DNA from: Paracoccaceae bacterium
GTDB lineage: Bacteria > Pseudomonadota > Alphaproteobacteria > Rhodobacterales > Rhodobacteraceae
Assembly: GCA_026984895.1 (NCBI GenBank)
Contig: JALSRF010000147.1
Coordinates: 1 to 15,814, forward strand
Reading direction: 5' to 3'
Length of the DNA: 15,814 nt
In this document: in pieces, positions 7,194 to 14,744 of the stretch
Position numbering within the stretch: the stretch's first letter is position 1
How the letters are laid out: each line of letters opens with the position of its first letter
Made by a program: the position numbers and the translations under genes
Notes under the pieces: model-generated
The model's database searches: none
Seen by the model: only the letters and a program-made list of their open reading frames with translations
Told to the model about the DNA's origin: nothing

Positions 7194-8336
7194 TCAGGCT
7201 TTGTTCATCCGATCGGCACCCTGGGCGCGAAACGCCGCCCTCGAAGTGCCGCCAAGGCGCGAAATTCCTTCCGCAAAATCAACCCGAGGGACATAGCCAA
7301 GCCGCATCGCCGCCTTTTCGATCGAGATCACCGGGGACGACTCATAAAGCGCCAGCGCCTGCGCATCGGGCCAGCGCAGCCCCCCGCGGCGCAGGCGGCG
7401 CGCCGCCGACAACATGCGCTCGAACCGGCGCGAGCCGACCAGCCTGCGCGCACGCGCCGACACCCGCGCGGCCAGCCCCGGGCCGGGCGCCGGGCCGGCG
7501 GCGGCGGTGGCGGCGGCGGTGGTGGCGGCGGCGGCGCCAAGCCGGGCATGCAGCTGCCCGGCGGGCACCAGGCGGACCTCGCCCCGCCCGACAAGGCTGC
7601 GGTATGCCTCGAAGAACGCCTGCCAGCCCGGTGCGTCCGGCCCGCTGATCAGGAACCTTTCCCGGCCGATGTCGCCGGCGGCCAGCGCCAGCGCCACCGC
7701 CGCCGCCACGTCATCCACATGAACCGCGGGACAGTTCCCGCAGGGATCGGGCAGCACCACCCCGCCCGACGCGAGGGCCGCCATCGGCGCCGTCGTCCAC
7801 AGCGCACTGCCGGGTCCGTAGACGATCGTCGGCTGCAGGATCGCCGCCTCGAAGCCGCCGGCAAGCAGCCGCCTTTCCATCTCGATCTTGGCCTGCCGGT
7901 AACTGCCCGCGATCCCGTCCGACACCGCGCTGTCTTCGTTCAGCACGCCACCGGGCCAGTCGTCATAGACCACGACCGAGCTCAGCTGCACGAACCGCCC
8001 GACGCCGGCCCGCCCGGCCGCCTCGAAGAGCGCATCGAAGGCCGCCATGTTTTCCGCCGCCCCCGCGCGCATGTCATAGGCGGCGTGCACCACCGCGTCC
8101 CGGCCTTCCAGCGCCCGCACCAGCCGGTCGTCTGCGCCGGACAGGGGCACGACCGCGACCGTTGCGCCCAGCGCGCGCAACCGCGCCGCGCCGTGACGCG
8201 AGCGCAGCAACGCCGTCACCCGCGCCCCCGCCCCGGCCAGCACCGCGGCCACGCGTTCGCCGATGAAACCGCCGCCGCCGGTCAGCGCGACGTTCCTGCC
8301 GTCAAGGGCAGTCAGCTTGCCGGAAGTTCCGATCAC
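7194..8336 (-). CDS. NAD-dependent epimerase/dehydratase family protein (extended/atypical SDR)
   Basis: 380 residues from the GTG at 8336, chosen because CAGGAG lies eight bases upstream; the frame is open to 8405 but that part looks unlike the family. The Rossmann motif is ALTGGGGFIG near the N-terminus. Catalytic Ser lies in FVQLSSVVVY, and Tyr146 and Lys150 form YRQAK. The Asp stretch AVHVDDVAAAVALAL and FLISGPD match sugar-nucleotide epimerases and related extended SDRs. After about residue 255 the protein has an unusual Ala/Thr run, then GPAPGPG and an Arg-rich helix region (RVSARARRL, RRLRR), ending in the substrate-domain remnant. It may modify a nucleotide sugar or a lipid-linked sugar; the substrate cannot be read from the sequence. 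It is divergent from the operon at 8481 and upstream of the sugar dehydrogenase. Confidence 0.8.
   Translation of the reverse strand: MIGTSGKLTALDGRNVALTGGGGFIGERVAAVLAGAGARVTALLRSRHGAARLRALGATVAVVPLSGADDRLVRALEGRDAVVHAAYDMRAGAAENMAAFDALFEAAGRAGVGRFVQLSSVVVYDDWPGGVLNEDSAVSDGIAGSYRQAKIEMERRLLAGGFEAAILQPTIVYGPGSALWTTAPMAALASGGVVLPDPCGNCPAVHVDDVAAAVALALAAGDIGRERFLISGPDAPGWQAFFEAYRSLVGRGEVRLVPAGQLHARLGAAAATTAAATAAAGPAPGPGLAARVSARARRLVGSRRFERMLSAARRLRRGGLRWPDAQALALYESSPVISIEKAAMRLGYVPRVDFAEGISRLGGTSRAAFRAQGADRMNKA
7497..7535. repeat. GGY trinucleotide tract inside the SDR gene
   Basis: Thirteen consecutive GGC or GGT triplets on the plus strand. On the coding strand they are GCC/ACC codons in frame, giving A4-T2-A3-T-A3. 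Slippage here would lengthen or shorten an Ala/Thr linker without breaking the frame. Length polymorphism between strains is the expected consequence. Confidence 0.85.
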
Positions 8337-8357
8337 GACTGGCGCTCCTGCATCTCC

Positions 8358-8371
8358 GATTGCACGCAATC
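8358..8371. promoter_or_regulatory. Palindrome between divergent operons
   Basis: GATTGC and GCAATC are perfect 6-bp arms around AC. The element lies in the 144-base gap between the two divergent SDR genes, close to the ribosome site of the minus-strand gene. A dyad-symmetric operator is plausible. A TATAAG at 8437-8442 could be a -10 for the plus-strand operon, but no good -35 stands upstream. Confidence 0.35.
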
Positions 8372-8480
8372 CACGGCATTGTTTCCACCGGAGCCTCGCA
8401 TCCATCGCCCGTGTGGCCGCGCCGTCAGGCCCATGCTATAAGCCCGGGCATCGGATTGAAATGATTTTACGCGGGGTTCC

Positions 8481-9452
8481 ATGCATATCCTCATTACCGG
8501 CGGCGCCGGCTTCATCGGCTCGCATCTTGCCGAACGCCTGATCGCGCAAGGGCACCAGGTCAGCGCGCTGGACAATCTTTCCACCGGCCGGCTGGACAAC
8601 CTGCGGGCCCTGAGCGGCAACCCGGCGTTCGAACTGGTGGAAGGCGACATTCTCGACCCGGGTCTCGTCGACGCGCTGACCCGCAAGGCGGACATGGTGT
8701 TTCATCTTGCCGCCGCCGTCGGGGTGAAACTGATCATGGACGAGCCCAGCCGCTCGATCCTGACCAATGTCACCGGCACCGAAAATGTGCTCAGGGCGGC
8801 GCTGGCGGATAACACGCCGGTCTTCCTGGCCTCGACCTCCGAGGTCTACGGCAAGACCGCCAGCTTCCCGTTTCGCGAGGATTCGGACCTGACCCTGGGT
8901 GCCACCGTGAACCTTCGCTGGTCCTACGCCTGCTCGAAACAGCTGGACGAGTTCCTTGCCCTCGCCTTCCACCGCGAACGCGGCCTTCCGGTGGTGATCC
9001 TGCGGTTCTTCAACACCACCGGCCCGCGCCAGACCGGGCGCTATGGCATGGTGCTGCCCAACTTCGTGCAGAACGCACTTTACGGCAAGCCGCTGATGGT
9101 GCACGGCGACGGTCGGCAAAGCCGCTGTTTCGGCCATGTTCTGGATGTCGTCGAGGCGCTGGTGCGCCTGATGGACAGGCCCGCCGCCATCGGCCAGGTC
9201 TTCAACATCGGCACCAGCGAAGAGATCACCATCGGCGATCTGGCCCGCCGGGTCATCGCGCTGACCAACTCGCCCTCGAAGATCGAGCTCATCCCCTATG
9301 AAAACGTCTATCCCGAGGGGTTCGAGGACATGGACCGCCGCCTGCCCGACGTCAGCAAGCTGCAGAAGCTGACCGGCTTCAAGCCGGAGCGAACCCTGGA
9401 CCAGATCATCACCGACATCATCGCCGAAAAACGCTGCGAGGCGGTGCAGTGA
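8481..9452 (+). CDS. Extended SDR: nucleotide-sugar epimerase/dehydratase/decarboxylase type
   Basis: 323 residues, the standard size for GalE/RmlB/UXS-like extended SDRs. The NAD site is ILITGGAGFIGSHLAE (GxxGxxG at 7-13), with LDNLSTG after beta-2. The catalytic Ser/Thr lie in LASTSEVYG, and Tyr149 and Lys153 in WSYACSKQLDE. FFNTTGPRQTGRYGMVLPNFV and HGDGRQSRCFGHVLDVV are substrate-domain signatures of enzymes acting on UDP-, GDP- or dTDP-sugars. The exact reaction (4-epimerisation, 4,6-dehydration or decarboxylation) is not decided. Given the UDP-HexNAc-type dehydrogenase nearby, a UDP-uronate or UDP-HexNAc is a reasonable guess. The ATG is preceded by GCGGGG. It is the first gene of a four-gene plus-strand operon and its stop overlaps the next start by four bases (GTGA). 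Confidence 0.9.
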   Translation: MHILITGGAGFIGSHLAERLIAQGHQVSALDNLSTGRLDNLRALSGNPAFELVEGDILDPGLVDALTRKADMVFHLAAAVGVKLIMDEPSRSILTNVTGTENVLRAALADNTPVFLASTSEVYGKTASFPFREDSDLTLGATVNLRWSYACSKQLDEFLALAFHRERGLPVVILRFFNTTGPRQTGRYGMVLPNFVQNALYGKPLMVHGDGRQSRCFGHVLDVVEALVRLMDRPAAIGQVFNIGTSEEITIGDLARRVIALTNSPSKIELIPYENVYPEGFEDMDRRLPDVSKLQKLTGFKPERTLDQIITDIIAEKRCEAVQ

Positions 9453-10228
9453 CGCCGGCGGCCCGCATCGAGAAACTGGTGCGCGATACCGCGACCGTGC
9501 TGCTGCCCGAGCGCCTGCGCAAATGGATCCGCAAGCAGCAGCGGCTCCACAAGCTGCAGTCGGTGCCCGTTGGCAGCGTCGATTTCGGCGGCCTGCGCCG
9601 GCTGAGCCCGATCAGCGCCGTTTTCGGCCAGGACCGCGAACTCCTGACCATCGAACGCTACTACATCGAACAGTTCCTCGCCCGCCACGCGCAGGACATC
9701 CGGGGCCGGGTGCTGGAAATGGGCGACCCGGGCTACATCCGCAAGTTCGGCGGCGAACGGGTGAGCCGCGAAGACGTGCTGCACTATGTCGAGGGCAACC
9801 CCCAGGCCACCATCGTGGCCGATCTGACCGATGCGCCGCAGATCCCCGACAACAGCTTTGACTGCATCATCATCACCCAGACCCTGCAGATGATCTACGA
9901 GGTGGACAAGGCCATCGCCACGCTGCACCGCATCCTGAAACCGGGCGGGGTGGTGCTGTGCACCAGCCACGGCATGACCCGGGTTGCCCGGCGCGAGGGC
10001 GTGGACGACTGGGGCGAATACTGGCATTTTACCAGTCAGTCGAAGAAACGCCTGTTCGGCGCTGTTTTCAAAGCGGAAAACGTCGAAGTCACTGCCGTCG
10101 GAAACGTATTCACCTGCATCTGCAACCTGCATGGGCTTGGCGCATCGGAAATCGACCCGGCGGAACTGGAAACCCACGATCCGAACTACGAGATGCTGTT
10201 GCTCGTGCGGGCGAAGAAGGCGCACTGA
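9449..10228 (+). CDS. SAM-dependent methyltransferase (class I, Methyltransf_11 type)
   Basis: 259 residues from a GTG that overlaps the upstream stop (GTGA). Residues 1-85 form an N-terminal extension. Motif I is GRVLEMGDPGYIRKFGG (86-102), in which the usual E-x-G-x-G-x-G is altered to EMGDPGY. The acidic residue of motif II is probably in IVADLTDAP (122-130); FDCIIITQTLQMIYEVDKA (137-155) and ILKPGGVVL (162-170) follow, as in glycan-cluster methyltransferases that share NPQATIV-DLTDA. The C-terminal DDWGEYWHFT belongs to this group. It probably methylates a sugar or a glycan intermediate in the cytoplasm. One base separates it from the GT39 gene, indicating one transcript. Confidence 0.85.
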   Translation: MTPAARIEKLVRDTATVLLPERLRKWIRKQQRLHKLQSVPVGSVDFGGLRRLSPISAVFGQDRELLTIERYYIEQFLARHAQDIRGRVLEMGDPGYIRKFGGERVSREDVLHYVEGNPQATIVADLTDAPQIPDNSFDCIIITQTLQMIYEVDKAIATLHRILKPGGVVLCTSHGMTRVARREGVDDWGEYWHFTSQSKKRLFGAVFKAENVEVTAVGNVFTCICNLHGLGASEIDPAELETHDPNYEMLLLVRAKKAH

Positions 10229-10229
10229 G

Positions 10230-11687
10230 ATGCCGATGCCGCGCGCGCCCCTCGCACGAAGCGACCTGCTCTGGCTGTCCGCGATCCTCGCCCTGGCGCT
10301 GGCCGCGCGCATCCCCGGCCTGAACGCGCCGCTGTGGTATGACGAAATCCTGACCGTGGAACGCCATCTGCGCCTGCCCCTGGGCGAAATGATGCAGGGC
10401 TACCAGATGAATTTCCACTATCTGTTCAACCTGCTGTCCAAGGCGGCGATTTCGGTTTTCGGCGAACAGCCCTGGGTCATCCGCCTGCCGGCGCTGCTGT
10501 TCGCCCTGGGCGCGATTGCGGCGATGTGGGTGCTGGCGCGCGACATCGCCGGAACCAGGATCGCCCATCTCGTGGCGCTGCTGCTGGCGGTCTCCTACCA
10601 TCACATCTGGTTTTCGCAGAATGCGCGCGGCTATACCGGGCTGGCGTTTTTCGCCACCCTGGGCATGATCTTCTTCCTGCGCGGGCTGGACAGGCCGAAA
10701 CCTGGCCCCTGGATCGGCTATGCGGTGGTTCTGGCGCTGGCGGTCTTCACCCACCTGACCGGCGCCTTCCTGTTCGTGGCGCAGGGGCTGGCCTGGCTGG
10801 CGCTGATCGCGGCGGATGCCGCCCGGGGGCGTGTGCAGCCCGCCCGGGTGCGCCTGCCGCTCATTGCCTATGTTCTCGGGGGCGTGCTGACCCTGCTGCT
10901 CTATGCCCCGCTCCTGCCCAGCCTGCTGGAGGTGATCGGCGGGGTCTCGCAGAGTTCCGCCGTGGATGTGATGGTCGAATACCGGAACCCGCTCTGGTCG
11001 CTGCTCGAAGGCATGCGCACCGGGCTGGGCAACCTTGGCCCGGTGCCGGGGATCGCCGCGGTTCTGCTGATCGCCCTGACGGTTCTCGGCGGGGTTGCCG
11101 CCAGGCGCGCGGCGCCGCTTTTCGCCCCGGTCGTGGCCCTGCATATCGGGCTTGCGCTGGTGCTTCTGAGCGTGCTGGGAATGCGCATCTGGCCGCGTTT
11201 CTTCTTTGCCGACATCGGCTTTGTCATGCTGCTTGTCGTGCTGGGCCTGCGCCTGGTCAGCGGCTGGGCGGCACGCATCGCCGGCTGGGACGCTCGGCGG
11301 ATTTTCCTGGCCGCATCGCTGGCCATGGTGCTGGTGTCGCTGCCTCTGGCCGCGCGCAACTACCTGGCGCCCAAGCAGAACCTGGTCGGGGCGCTGGCCT
11401 ATGTGCGCGAAATCCGCCGCCCCGGAGAGCGCGTCTATGCCGTCGGCTATCCGGCCCAGGTATTCAACGGCTTTTACGGGGCCGGCTGGGGCGAGATTTC
11501 CAGCGACGCCGACTATCTCGCCGCGCGCGCGCAAGACGGCCCGATGTTGATCGTGGTCGCCTTCCCGGCGCGCGGGCTGCGCAAGGTCGGGGCGCTGGAT
11601 GCGGACATCGGCACCACGGTGAAGCTGGTCAAACGCTTCGCCGGCACGCTTGGCGATGGCAATGTGCTCGTCTTTCGCCGTGAATGA
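10230..11687 (+). CDS. GT39/ArnT-like polytopic membrane glycosyltransferase
   Basis: 485 residues from the ATG at 10230; the frame is open further upstream but that part overlaps the methyltransferase. The first membrane helix (DLLWLSAILALALAAR) leads into LNAPLWYDE, whose Asp38-Glu39 in the first periplasmic loop matches the catalytic acidic site of GT39/GT-C enzymes. SYHHIWFSQNARGYTGLAFF is the next hallmark. About ten to twelve hydrophobic segments follow, with a short soluble C-terminal tail (about 110 residues). GT-C enzymes take a sugar from a polyprenyl-phosphate carrier and transfer it on the outer side of the inner membrane to lipid, glycan or protein. Donor and acceptor are unknown. 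The stop overlaps the GMC oxidoreductase start region. Confidence 0.85.
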   Translation: MPMPRAPLARSDLLWLSAILALALAARIPGLNAPLWYDEILTVERHLRLPLGEMMQGYQMNFHYLFNLLSKAAISVFGEQPWVIRLPALLFALGAIAAMWVLARDIAGTRIAHLVALLLAVSYHHIWFSQNARGYTGLAFFATLGMIFFLRGLDRPKPGPWIGYAVVLALAVFTHLTGAFLFVAQGLAWLALIAADAARGRVQPARVRLPLIAYVLGGVLTLLLYAPLLPSLLEVIGGVSQSSAVDVMVEYRNPLWSLLEGMRTGLGNLGPVPGIAAVLLIALTVLGGVAARRAAPLFAPVVALHIGLALVLLSVLGMRIWPRFFFADIGFVMLLVVLGLRLVSGWAARIAGWDARRIFLAASLAMVLVSLPLAARNYLAPKQNLVGALAYVREIRRPGERVYAVGYPAQVFNGFYGAGWGEISSDADYLAARAQDGPMLIVVAFPARGLRKVGALDADIGTTVKLVKRFAGTLGDGNVLVFRRE

Positions 11688-13218
11688 ACGGCCCGATATC
11701 GTCATCGGCTCGGGCCCGTCGGGGGTGGCGGCGGCAACGGCCCTGATTGCGCGCGGGCGCCCGGTGCTGATGATCGACGGCGGGCGCCGGCTGGACCCCG
11801 GGCAGGAGAAACGGCGCGCCGAGATGGCCGCCAGCCCCCCGGAAACCTGGAGCGACGCCCAGCGGCACGCCTGGACGGCGCCGCAGTTTCGCACCCCCGC
11901 CGGCCAGACCCGCCGCTTCGGCTCGGATCACGCGATGGAGCCGGCGCAGGCCACCGTTGCGGACCCGCCAGCGGCGTTCGGGCTGCGCGCCTCGCGCGCC
12001 GTGGGCGGGCTGTCGAACCTGTGGGGGGCGGCGATGCTACCCTATCGGCAAAAGGACATGGCCGGCTGGCCCCTTGGCGAGGCCGACCTGGCCGCGCATT
12101 ATCGCGCGGTGCTCGAATTCGTGCCCATGGCCGGACAGCAGGACGCGCTTGCCGAACTGTTCCCGGCCGTGCCGATGGCGCGCGCCGCGCCGATCCCCGC
12201 CTCTGCCCAGGCGCGCGCGCTGCTCGACCGGCTGTCGGCCCGGGCCGATGCGCTCAGAGCCCTGGGCGTCACCGTCGGCCGGGCGCGCACCGCCGTATCC
12301 GGCGCGTGCACGGCCTGCGGGATGTGCCTGCACGGGTGCCCCTGGGGGCATATCTGGTCGGCCACCCGCCAGCTTGACCGCCTCGCCCGGCACCCCGGTT
12401 TCACGCACCGCCCCGGCTCCCTTGCGCGCAGCTTCGAGGAAACCGGAAACGGGGTGCGGGTGAGGCTGGCCGGCGGTCAGGCGCTGGAGGGCGCGCGCCT
12501 GTTCATCGCCGCCGGAGTCCTGGAAACCGCGCGCATCGTGCTGGCCTCGGGGCCGCTTCGACAGCTGCAACTGCGCGACAGCCAGCAGGCCTTCGTTCCG
12601 ATGCTTCAGCGCTGGCGCAACCGGCGCCGGCCCGACCGCATGCCGCTGACCACCCTGCCCCAGATTTTCGCCGAAATCGATGCGCCCGAGGTTTCGGCCC
12701 ACACGGTGCATGCGCAGATCTACACCTGGAACGAATATTTCGCCGCCGATCTGACCGCCAGTTACGCCGCCGGCCTGGCACTGGCGCGCCCGGCGTTTCA
12801 GGCGCTCGCGCGTCGTCTCGTCGTGGCGCAACTCTTCGCGCATTCGCACCATTCGGCGCACATGTCCCTTGGCCTGGCGCCCGATGGGCGCCTTCGCGTG
12901 GCGATCGAAGATAATGCCCGAAGCGCCGGGATCCTGCAACGGGCGCGCCGGCGCCTGGGCGCGGCCATGCGCCGGGGCGGGTTGATCACGCTTGGCCTTG
13001 CCATGCGCCAGGGGACGCCGGGCAGCAGTTTCCACGCCGGGGCCAGCCTGCCCATGTCGCAGAACCCGCGCGCCGCCCAGAGCGACGTCCTGGGGCGGCC
13101 GGCGGGGCTGGAGCGCGTGCATGTTGTGGATGCCTCGGTGCTGCCGGCCATCCCCGCAACCACCATCACCCTGCCGGTGATGGCAAATGCGCACCGGATT
13201 GCCAGCGCGGCCCCCTGA
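11680..13218 (+). CDS. GMC-family flavoprotein oxidoreductase with a four-Cys motif
   Basis: 512 residues if it starts at the GTG at 11680, which overlaps the GT39 stop by eight bases; ATG codons at 11656 and 11662 are alternatives, and none has a good ribosome site. The N-terminal FAD motif is DIVIGSGPSGVAAA. SRAVGGLSNLWGAAM is the second FAD-contact region. FHAGASLPM carries the probable active-site His452, and VDASVLPAIPATTITLPVMANAHRIA is the standard GMC C-terminus, with Thr where many members have Asn-Pro. Residues 210-220 read CTACGMCLHGC, a CX2CX2CX3C arrangement that resembles the long-chain alcohol oxidase-like branch and some Fe-S binding loops. It probably oxidises an alcohol group on a sugar or lipid. 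No signal peptide is visible. It is the last gene of the operon. Confidence 0.85.
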   Translation: MNERPDIVIGSGPSGVAAATALIARGRPVLMIDGGRRLDPGQEKRRAEMAASPPETWSDAQRHAWTAPQFRTPAGQTRRFGSDHAMEPAQATVADPPAAFGLRASRAVGGLSNLWGAAMLPYRQKDMAGWPLGEADLAAHYRAVLEFVPMAGQQDALAELFPAVPMARAAPIPASAQARALLDRLSARADALRALGVTVGRARTAVSGACTACGMCLHGCPWGHIWSATRQLDRLARHPGFTHRPGSLARSFEETGNGVRVRLAGGQALEGARLFIAAGVLETARIVLASGPLRQLQLRDSQQAFVPMLQRWRNRRRPDRMPLTTLPQIFAEIDAPEVSAHTVHAQIYTWNEYFAADLTASYAAGLALARPAFQALARRLVVAQLFAHSHHSAHMSLGLAPDGRLRVAIEDNARSAGILQRARRRLGAAMRRGGLITLGLAMRQGTPGSSFHAGASLPMSQNPRAAQSDVLGRPAGLERVHVVDASVLPAIPATTITLPVMANAHRIASAAP

Positions 13219-13339
13219 TGCGCGCGTCAACGAGGCCCCCGGCGACGGCCCGTCTTCCGGCCTCGGAGACCGGCGCCGGCACCGGCACCGGAATCAGGCG
13301 CGGACACCGGCAGCGCCACGGGATCGGGTATGGGCGCCT

Positions 13340-13924
13340 TCAGCGGCGCAGCCGGCCCAGCAGCGCCCACGCGCCGGGAACGGCCAGCGCGGCCACCGCC
13401 AGCTTGACCGCATCGCCCAGGAGGAACGGCCCCGCGCCCCACGCCCAGACCTTGTCCCAGGGCGCGCCGGTGACCGCCTGAAGCTGCACCAGGCCCGGAA
13501 GGTAAAGCACCGCGTTGCCGATCGCCATGGCCAGCGCGGTCAGCGCGACCGAACGGTCCCAGCCACGTTCCGCCAGCCAGCCGGTAACCGCCGCGCCGGC
13601 GACGAATCCGAAAAGGTAGCCGCCGGTCGGCCCCATCAGCACCGCCGGACCGAAACCGCCGTTTGCAAAGACCGGAAGCCCCAGCGCGCCTTGCGCCAGA
13701 TAGGCCAGCAGCGTCACCACCCCCAGCCGCGCGCCGAAGGTCAGCCCGACCACAAGCACCGCCAGGGTCTGCAGCGTCATCGGCACCGGATACATCGGCA
13801 CGCTGATCTGGGCGCAAATCGCGATCAGCGCCGAGCCTCCAAGAACCAGCGCCGCCTTCCAGGCCAGCGCGTCAGAGCCGATCAGCGCGCGCGACAGAAC
13901 CGTGTCATTGTCGGCTGGGGTCAT
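13340..13924 (-). CDS. bioY: BioY, biotin-binding S component of an ECF transporter
   Basis: 194 residues with five to six hydrophobic segments, normal for BioY. Signature segments are VPMYPVPMTLQTLAVLVVG, GARLGVVTLLAYLAQGALG, the LPVFANGG loop, GPTGGYLFGF (98-107) and the C-terminal GDAVKLAVA (Asp171, Lys174). It binds biotin and carries it across the inner membrane, normally with an ATPase pair (BioM) and BioN. Neither partner is nearby, so it either acts alone, as shown for some solitary BioY proteins, or uses a shared module. The ATG has AAGGA upstream. A strong TTGACA-type promoter precedes it. The gene is convergent with the GMC gene and divergent from the SDR gene. Confidence 0.95.
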   Translation of the reverse strand: MTPADNDTVLSRALIGSDALAWKAALVLGGSALIAICAQISVPMYPVPMTLQTLAVLVVGLTFGARLGVVTLLAYLAQGALGLPVFANGGFGPAVLMGPTGGYLFGFVAGAAVTGWLAERGWDRSVALTALAMAIGNAVLYLPGLVQLQAVTGAPWDKVWAWGAGPFLLGDAVKLAVAALAVPGAWALLGRLRR

Positions 13925-13962
13925 GGTGAAATCCTTGTTGCTGTTTGCGGTTTCCTGCCGCT

Positions 13963-13991
13963 GTTTTTCGCCGCACCAGGGCCGTTGTCAA
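13963..13991 (-). promoter_or_regulatory. Promoter for bioY
   Basis: On the minus strand, a perfect TTGACA (13986-13991), preceded by C as in the alphaproteobacterial CTTGAC element, is followed after 17 bases by AAAAAC (13963-13968). The -10 is weak by the E. coli standard (three of six) but the -35 is the best in the window. The leader would be about 30 bases. No BioR-type TTATAGATA palindrome was seen. Confidence 0.5.
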
Positions 13992-14036
13992 GGAAAACCG
14001 CTTGCCAGCGCGCCGCGCGAATGAGATTGAACGCCC

Positions 14037-14723
14037 ATGTCCCAGAACGCAATGCAGCCGCACCGACAGAGCCCCGACACCAGGATCGCGCTTGTGACCG
14101 GCGCCTCGCGCGGGCTTGGCGCGGCACTGGCGCTTGCCCTGGCGCGCGACCATCACGTGATCGCCGTGGCGCGCACCGTGGGCGGTCTGGAAGAACTGGA
14201 CGACCGTATCCGCGCGGCGGGCGGCAGCGCCACACTGGCCCCCATGGACGTGACCGAACCCGAGGCCATGGCCCAGCTTGGCCGCTCGATCTACGACCGC
14301 TGGGGCCGGCTGAACCTCTGGGCCCATACCGCCATCTACGCCGCGCCGCTGACCCCGAGCGCGCACCTGGAAAGCGCCGATCTGGACCGGTCGCTGAAGG
14401 TGAATGTCACCGCCACAGCCACGCTGATCAAGATGATCGAACCGCTCTTGAACCTGACCCCGGGCGCGCGGGCGCTGTTTTTCGACGATGCGCGCGCGGG
14501 GGCAAAGTTCTTCGGCTACTACGGGGCCAGCAAGGCCGCGCAGATGGCGCTGGTCAGAAGCTGGCGCGCCGAAAGCGCCTCGGCCGGATTTGACGTCGAA
14601 ATCCTGACCCCTGCGCCGATGCCGACGGCGGTGCGCGCGCGCTTTTTTCCCGGCGAGGACCGGACCGCCCTGAGCGCCCCGGGAGACGAGGCCGCACGGA
14701 TCCTTGCCGGGCTTGGCGCCTGA
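14037..14723 (+). CDS. SDR-family protein with an altered catalytic site
   Basis: 228 residues, a classical-SDR length. The NADP-type Rossmann motif TGASRGLG (21-28) and the NV of VNVTATATL are present, as are Tyr162 and Lys166 in YGASK. The catalytic Ser normally lies 13 residues before the Tyr in an SS pair; here the segment is ALFFDDARAG, with Phe/Asp instead. The C-terminus has LTPAPMPTAVRARFFPGED. The enzyme may be a reductase with an altered mechanism, or it may bind the cofactor for another purpose. The ATG at 14037 has only a weak GAGA upstream; an ATG at 14052 is an alternative. The DedA-PAP2 gene follows after 21 bases. The substrate is not known. Confidence 0.82.
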   Translation: MSQNAMQPHRQSPDTRIALVTGASRGLGAALALALARDHHVIAVARTVGGLEELDDRIRAAGGSATLAPMDVTEPEAMAQLGRSIYDRWGRLNLWAHTAIYAAPLTPSAHLESADLDRSLKVNVTATATLIKMIEPLLNLTPGARALFFDDARAGAKFFGYYGASKAAQMALVRSWRAESASAGFDVEILTPAPMPTAVRARFFPGEDRTALSAPGDEAARILAGLGA

Positions 14724-14744
14724 GCGCGGCCACGGCGCACGGCG

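Noticed and set aside
9984..10229. Upstream extension of the GT39 open frame
   Set aside because: It lies inside the methyltransferase gene in another frame. The ATG at 10230, one base after the methyltransferase stop, gives the expected N-terminal membrane helix.
10110..11894. A 594-codon minus-strand open frame opposite the GT39 gene
   Set aside because: Gln/Arg/His-rich composition without a domain; the plus strand here encodes a clear membrane glycosyltransferase.
13219..13339. GC-rich inverted and CCGGCA-type direct repeats between the GMC and bioY stops
   Set aside because: Short, overlapping and low-complexity, with no T-run; no terminator or other element can be supported in this 121-base convergent gap.
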